From Burkholderia sp. H160 (GTDB lineage Bacteria; Pseudomonadota; Gammaproteobacteria; Burkholderiales; Burkholderiaceae), in assembly GCA_000173575.1 (NCBI GenBank), contig ABYL01000003.1, positions 1 through 64,000 on the forward strand: a stretch of 64,000 nucleotides of DNA. Direction: 5' to 3'. The translations under genes were made by a program, and so were the position numbers. The notes beneath the pieces were generated by a model. The model saw nothing but the letters and a program-made list of their open reading frames with translations. It was not told the DNA's origin and ran no database searches. Below, piece after piece: positions 60,672 to 64,000 of the stretch; positions within the stretch are counted from its first letter, which is position 1; every line of letters begins with the position of its first letter.

Positions 60672-61928
60672 ATGAATCACAAGCCCGACGTAACTTCCGC
60701 AGCCCCGCCGGCCGACGACGAAGCCACCGCCCACTGGCAGCGCAATCTTGGCGTATGCGTGTTCGGCTCGTTCACGACCATCGTCGCGATGACGCTGCTG
60801 CTGCCGTTCCTGCCGCTCTACGTCGAGCAGCTCGGCGTGACCGATCATGCGGCGATCGTGCAGTGGTCTGGTGCCGCGTTCGGTGCCACTTTCTTCAGCG
60901 CCGCGCTCGTCGCGCCGCTGTGGGGCAAGCTCGCGGATCTCTACGGGCGCAAGCTGATGCTGATCCGCTCGAGCCTCGGCATGGCGGTCGCGATGTCGCT
61001 GATCGGCATGGCTCACTCGGCGTGGCAACTGGTCGCGTTGCGGCTGCTCGCGGGGCTGCTCGGCGGCTATGCGTCGGGCTCGATGATCCTCGTCGCGACG
61101 CAGACGCCCAAGGCACGTTCGGGCTGGGCGCTCGGCGTACTGTCGTCGGGGATCATGGCAGGCAATCTGGTCGGCCCGCTGCTGGGCGGCTTCCTGCCGC
61201 CGCTGATCGGCATTCGCTCGACCTTTTGGGCATCGGGCGCGGCGATCTTCGTCGCTTTTCTCGCGACGGCGTTTCTGATTCGGGAAACGCCGGTGCGCAA
61301 GCGCGCGGACAACGCGTCGAAGAAAGGCGCGTGGGCATCGGTCGACGACAAGGGGCCGGCCATCGCGATGCTGGCCACAGGTCTGTTGCTGATGGTCGCG
61401 AACATGTCGATCGAGCCGATCATCACCGTCTACGTCGCCCAGCTCACGAAGCCGCAAAGCGTGACGATGGTCGCGGGCTTCGTCATGTCGGGCGCGGCGC
61501 TCGGCAGCGTGATCTCGTCGTCGCGGCTGGGCAAATTCGCGGATCGCGTTGGGCATTGGAACGTGGTCATCGGCTGCCTCGCCGTATCGGCCGCGCTGCT
61601 CGTTCCGCAGGCGTTCGTCACCGCGAGCTGGCAATTGATCGTGCTGCGCTTCCTGATGGGGATGGCACTCGGCGGCCTGTTGCCCTGCATCGCGAGCGTG
61701 ATCCGCCACCATGTGCCCGCGAGCGTGACAGGTGCGATCCTTGGATACTCGGTGTCGTCGCAGTACGCGGGGCAGGTGGCCGGGCCGCTGTTAGGCGGTT
61801 TCGTCGGCGGACACGTGGGGATGCGCGCGGTGTTTCTCGGCACCAGCATGCTGATGGCGCTCGGCGCGCTCGCGAACTGGCGCGTGAAGTCGGGTAGGGC
61901 ACGGGCAGCGGCGGTGCGCGCATCCTGA
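60672..61928 (+). CDS. MFS transporter (DHA1-type exporter)
   Basis: A 418-residue major facilitator protein with 12 hydrophobic segments, motif A (GKLADLYGRKLML) after helix 2 and a drug-exporter-like layout (GSMILVATQTPKARSGWALG). It probably exports a small molecule. No adjacent regulator identifies the substrate. The ATG follows CGAAG. A hairpin (62043-62065) lies downstream. Confidence 0.85.
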   Translation: MNHKPDVTSAAPPADDEATAHWQRNLGVCVFGSFTTIVAMTLLLPFLPLYVEQLGVTDHAAIVQWSGAAFGATFFSAALVAPLWGKLADLYGRKLMLIRSSLGMAVAMSLIGMAHSAWQLVALRLLAGLLGGYASGSMILVATQTPKARSGWALGVLSSGIMAGNLVGPLLGGFLPPLIGIRSTFWASGAAIFVAFLATAFLIRETPVRKRADNASKKGAWASVDDKGPAIAMLATGLLLMVANMSIEPIITVYVAQLTKPQSVTMVAGFVMSGAALGSVISSSRLGKFADRVGHWNVVIGCLAVSAALLVPQAFVTASWQLIVLRFLMGMALGGLLPCIASVIRHHVPASVTGAILGYSVSSQYAGQVAGPLLGGFVGGHVGMRAVFLGTSMLMALGALANWRVKSGRARAAAVRAS

Positions 61929-62042
61929 AGCGGCGGATGTGCCGGGCGGCATCTCACTGTAGCGAAACCCATAAGGTGAGATTTTCTGCCTCGCCAGACA
62001 AAGGACTGCTGACCGTGAGACGTATCAAGTGAGACATGGGGA

Positions 62043-62065
62043 AGCATCGAACGAGATTCGATGCT
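62043..62065. terminator. Hairpin downstream of the MFS exporter
   Basis: AGCATCGAA (62043-62051) and TTCGATGCT (62057-62065) form a perfect 9-bp stem with a 5-base loop. No T-run follows, so it is a weak terminator candidate or part of an old mobile-element end. Confidence 0.35.
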
Positions 62066-62098
62066 CCTTGGCACCCGCGCTTTGGTTGTCGAGATTCA

Positions 62099-62133
62099 CT
62101 TAACTTGGAACTATGTTCGCTTAAGTTGGAACT
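62099..62133. repeat. Direct repeat CTTAA(C/G)TTGGAACT, 21-base period
   Basis: Two 14-base copies (62099-62112 and 62120-62133) differ at one base. Such closely spaced terminal repeats occur in IS21-type insertion sequences; no transposase is present, so at most a remnant end is left. The non-coding gap 61929-62252 otherwise shows no gene. Confidence 0.4.
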
Positions 62134-62252
62134 CGTGATCGGCTCACGAAAAACGAGATCCGTGCGATTTCTCAATGAAAACAAGCCTGAAGTGGGAAGC
62201 TCGTCGCGTGGTCTACCCGTGATGTACTCACTTTCTTTACTCGAATCGCTGG

Positions 62253-62627
62253 CTAACGGCTGTTCCGCAAGGTCAACTGATTCTCCACCGACCTGACTCC
62301 TCGCACCGATCTTGCCGTGTTCCCGGCGAGCGCGATCTGCCTGTGCTCAGGCACCCATCCGGTGAGCGTCACGACGCCAAGGCGCGCCCTGACCCGAATC
62401 CCTGAAGCATCCAGGCTCGGTGTCCGACTAAGGGCGCTGCGGACGTCACGACTCACGGCACTATCCGGCCTGTTCTGAAGCCGCGACGTCGAGTCCGCTA
62501 CCCGATGCGCTGTCGCGCCAGCATCCGTGTTCTCACCCGTGTGCGCGCCAGCCTGGATCGAGCCACAACTCATGGGGACCATAACCAGGATCGCGCAGAT
62601 TTTGACGCTCGCACCACGCACATTCAT
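62253..62627 (-). CDS. BON-domain exported protein
   Basis: A 124-residue protein. A signal peptide (about 1-28, with a Cys in MSCGS that could be a lipidation site) is followed by a BON domain (about 55-120: SRDVRSALSRTPSLDASGIR, GVVTLTGWVPEHRQIALAGN, GVRSVENQL). BON domains bind membrane phospholipids and occur in osmotic-stress proteins. The ATG at 62627 follows GAAGGGGAGC. Confidence 0.82.
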   Translation of the reverse strand: MNVRGASVKICAILVMVPMSCGSIQAGAHTGENTDAGATAHRVADSTSRLQNRPDSAVSRDVRSALSRTPSLDASGIRVRARLGVVTLTGWVPEHRQIALAGNTARSVRGVRSVENQLTLRNSR

Positions 62628-63022
62628 GCTCCCCTTCAGCAATAGACGATAGACCCACAAGTCCGCAGCGTTGCGGGCGGTCTTCGTTTAGGTTCGTCGT
62701 TATCGGTGAAAGACTCAAGGGGTCGGCTATGCCTTCTGCATGGAGCGAGACGCGCGAGGCGATCCGACGTCGCAGGACGTGGGGCTCCGTACGGCCAGGA
62801 AGCGACATTCGTACGGCATTGTCGAACGTCGGTTTCACAGGTGCCAAAGCAGCCATTGCGGTTTCCGACTCGCTACCAGGGCAAATGCTCCTCCATGACA
62901 GATACCGACGATTAACGTTCGCGCCTTCCGGTCCGGTCACTCGCGCCTTCTTGACTGGACTGCCCGGCCGTCAGCGCGAGGGCCTGAATCAGCCACCGAT
63001 AGAACACTTCCTTGTTTTCGCT
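62628..63022. other. Gene-free stretch of about 395 bases
   Basis: Overlapping short frames on both strands lack ribosome-binding sites and family resemblance. Nothing convincing is seen except the presumed promoter of the BON gene. Confidence 0.4.
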
Positions 63023-63214
63023 TCAATTCCCGAGCTTCATCCGCACCTTGCGGCCGACGCGTTTTTGTAACCACGGCGTCGCCGCGGTCGCAATCGAAGT
63101 GCCGATTGTGGGCCCAAGGACTTGTGCAAACTCGACGACGGTTTGAAGTTGTATGCTGTTTATCGCGAGTTGGGGAGGCACGATCTTGCCTCCCTGCGAC
63201 TCCACTACCGTCAC
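63023..63214 (-). CDS. Small protein, possibly effector-associated (EACC1-like) C-terminal segment
   Basis: A 63-residue frame with a helical membrane-like segment (VEFAQVLGPTIGTSIATAAT) and an ending GRKVRMKLGN. The ending recalls the C-terminal motif of EACC1-type small proteins associated with signalling systems. The ATG at 63214 has no strong ribosome-binding site. It may be a decayed fragment. Confidence 0.3.
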   Translation of the reverse strand: MTVVESQGGKIVPPQLAINSIQLQTVVEFAQVLGPTIGTSIATAATPWLQKRVGRKVRMKLGN

Positions 63215-63384
63215 AAGCTACTTCAAGTCACGTGCAAATTGCCTGCCTTGGCCGTCAAATGGGTCGTCATCTCAAGAGGAGGGCAGGGCGAGTTGCGGCC
63301 GATCGGATGAATCCATGCTGGCGTCCTTTACGCGCGGTAACCCGCTTCCTGTATCAAGCTTGTCAAGTAGGTGCGAGCGCTGCT

Positions 63385-64000
63385 TCACCGCTTCGCCTGC
63401 ATCGGCTCGCCGAGCACGAATGGGCCGCCCTGGAAGCGTTGCGCGGGGTCGTCGTGCGAGTCGCCCGGTGCAGTCGCGGGGAAACGTTCTGCAAACTGCG
63501 CAGCGCTGTCGCGCGGGTTGAAGCCGAGGAAGCTGGCTTTCGTATTGTCCCACCACTTGACCGGATTGTTCGACGCGCCGTACACGACCACGTGCCCGAC
63601 GCGGTTCGTGAACAGCGAACACCGTACCAGTTCGATGAAGTCGCGATAGCTCAGATACGTGACGAGCATGCGTGGGTTCTTCGGCTCTTCGAACGACGAG
63701 CCGATTCGCATGCACACCGTCTCGATGCCGAAACGATCGTAGTAATACCGCGAGAGCGCCTCGCCGAAGCACTTCGTCACGCCGTAGAGGCTGTCCGGGC
63801 GCTGCGGCGCGTCGGTGTCGAGCACTTCGGTAACCTGATGAAAGCCGATCGCATGATTGGAGCTCGCGAACACGACGCGCTTCACGCCGTGCTTGCGCGC
63901 GGCCTCATACACGTTGTATGTGCCGGCAATGTTCGCTCGGAGCAGATCCTCGAACGGGGCGTCGATGGAGATGCCGCCGAGATGCACGATCGCATCGACG
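63385..64000 (-). CDS. udh: Uronate dehydrogenase (3' part, continues beyond window)
   Basis: About 205 C-terminal residues of an extended short-chain dehydrogenase closely matching bacterial uronate dehydrogenase: IVHLGGIS, FASSNHAIGF, catalytic YGVTK, RIGSSFEEPKNPRML, VVYGASNNPVKWWDN. The enzyme oxidises D-galacturonate or D-glucuronate to the aldarolactone with NAD+. The frame is open to the window edge at 64000; the N-terminal NAD-binding region and start lie outside. Confidence 0.88.
   Translation of the reverse strand, partial: VDAIVHLGGISIDAPFEDLLRANIAGTYNVYEAARKHGVKRVVFASSNHAIGFHQVTEVLDTDAPQRPDSLYGVTKCFGEALSRYYYDRFGIETVCMRIGSSFEEPKNPRMLVTYLSYRDFIELVRCSLFTNRVGHVVVYGASNNPVKWWDNTKASFLGFNPRDSAAQFAERFPATAPGDSHDDPAQRFQGGPFVLGEPMQAKR

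Noticed and set aside
62533-62940. 135-codon leftward frame upstream of the BON gene
   Set aside because: It overlaps the BON gene start, has no ribosome-binding site and resembles no family.
1-64000. CRISPR arrays, rRNA and tRNA genes
   Set aside because: No regularly spaced repeats and no recognisable rRNA or tRNA sequence was found on reading; a dedicated tRNA scan was not possible.

Overview
The window is GC-rich, densely coded bacterial DNA. Gene types, codon use and family matches (MobA/MobR, PhaB, uronate dehydrogenase, YSC84 protein, tandem IclR regulators, a KfrA-like protein) point to Burkholderiaceae, most likely Paraburkholderia or a close relative. A KfrA-like protein and the accessory content would suit a second chromosome or megaplasmid, but this is inference. 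No rRNA, tRNA or CRISPR array was seen.

Layout. (1) 1-8.6 kb: a DUF3604/PHP protein and a DASS anion symporter under a divergent GntR/UTRA regulator, with a decayed binding-protein gene at the left edge; then a 3-hydroxybenzoate 4-monooxygenase (mobA) with its MarR regulator (mobR), a SET-domain protein and a small lipoprotein. (2) 8.6-12.4 kb: a GH43 glycosidase plus MFS transporter pair, and a YSC84 protein. (3) 12.6-27.8 kb: an aromatic-catabolism-like locus (FAD monooxygenase, DUF2783, two IclR regulators, metallo-beta-lactamase-fold hydrolase, MFS transporter). An 8.9-kb element splits its MFS gene. The element carries a large serine integrase, an AAA ATPase, an HK97-type prohead protease and major capsid protein, small genes and one AT-richer cargo gene, but no terminase, portal or tail genes. 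Joining the gene halves restores a full MFS frame, and joining the element ends restores a palindromic attP. (4) 28-34.5 kb: a TupA-like ATP-grasp / DUF6875-like / di-iron ODP-like operon, a PhaB-type reductase, small proteins, a GNAT acetyltransferase and a PAP2 phosphatase.

(5) 34.7-57.1 kb: a large divergent gene cluster that matches no pathway I know. Leftward: Coq4-like protein, acyl carrier protein, UbiA-like membrane protein, thioester-reductase-like SDR, nucleotidyltransferase, PEP-synthase-like phosphotransferase, fatty-acid desaturase, fatty-acyl-AMP ligase (FAAL) and a complete RND efflux system. Rightward: GHMP-kinase-like protein, a cobalamin-type radical SAM enzyme fused in frame to a tyrosine phenol-lyase/tryptophanase-family enzyme, and a thymidylate-kinase-like protein. 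The logic suggests an acyl chain activated by the FAAL, held on the ACP, desaturated and perhaps reduced, combined with an amino-acid- or phenol-derived and phosphorylated part, and exported by the RND pump. The product is unknown.

(6) 57.1-64 kb: hemerythrin-like protein with a damaged start, aldo/keto reductase, KfrA-like coiled-coil protein, MFS exporter, BON-domain protein and the 3' part of uronate dehydrogenase.

The two most unusual items are the cluster in (5), including the radical SAM-lyase fusion, and the minimal capsid-encoding element in (3).
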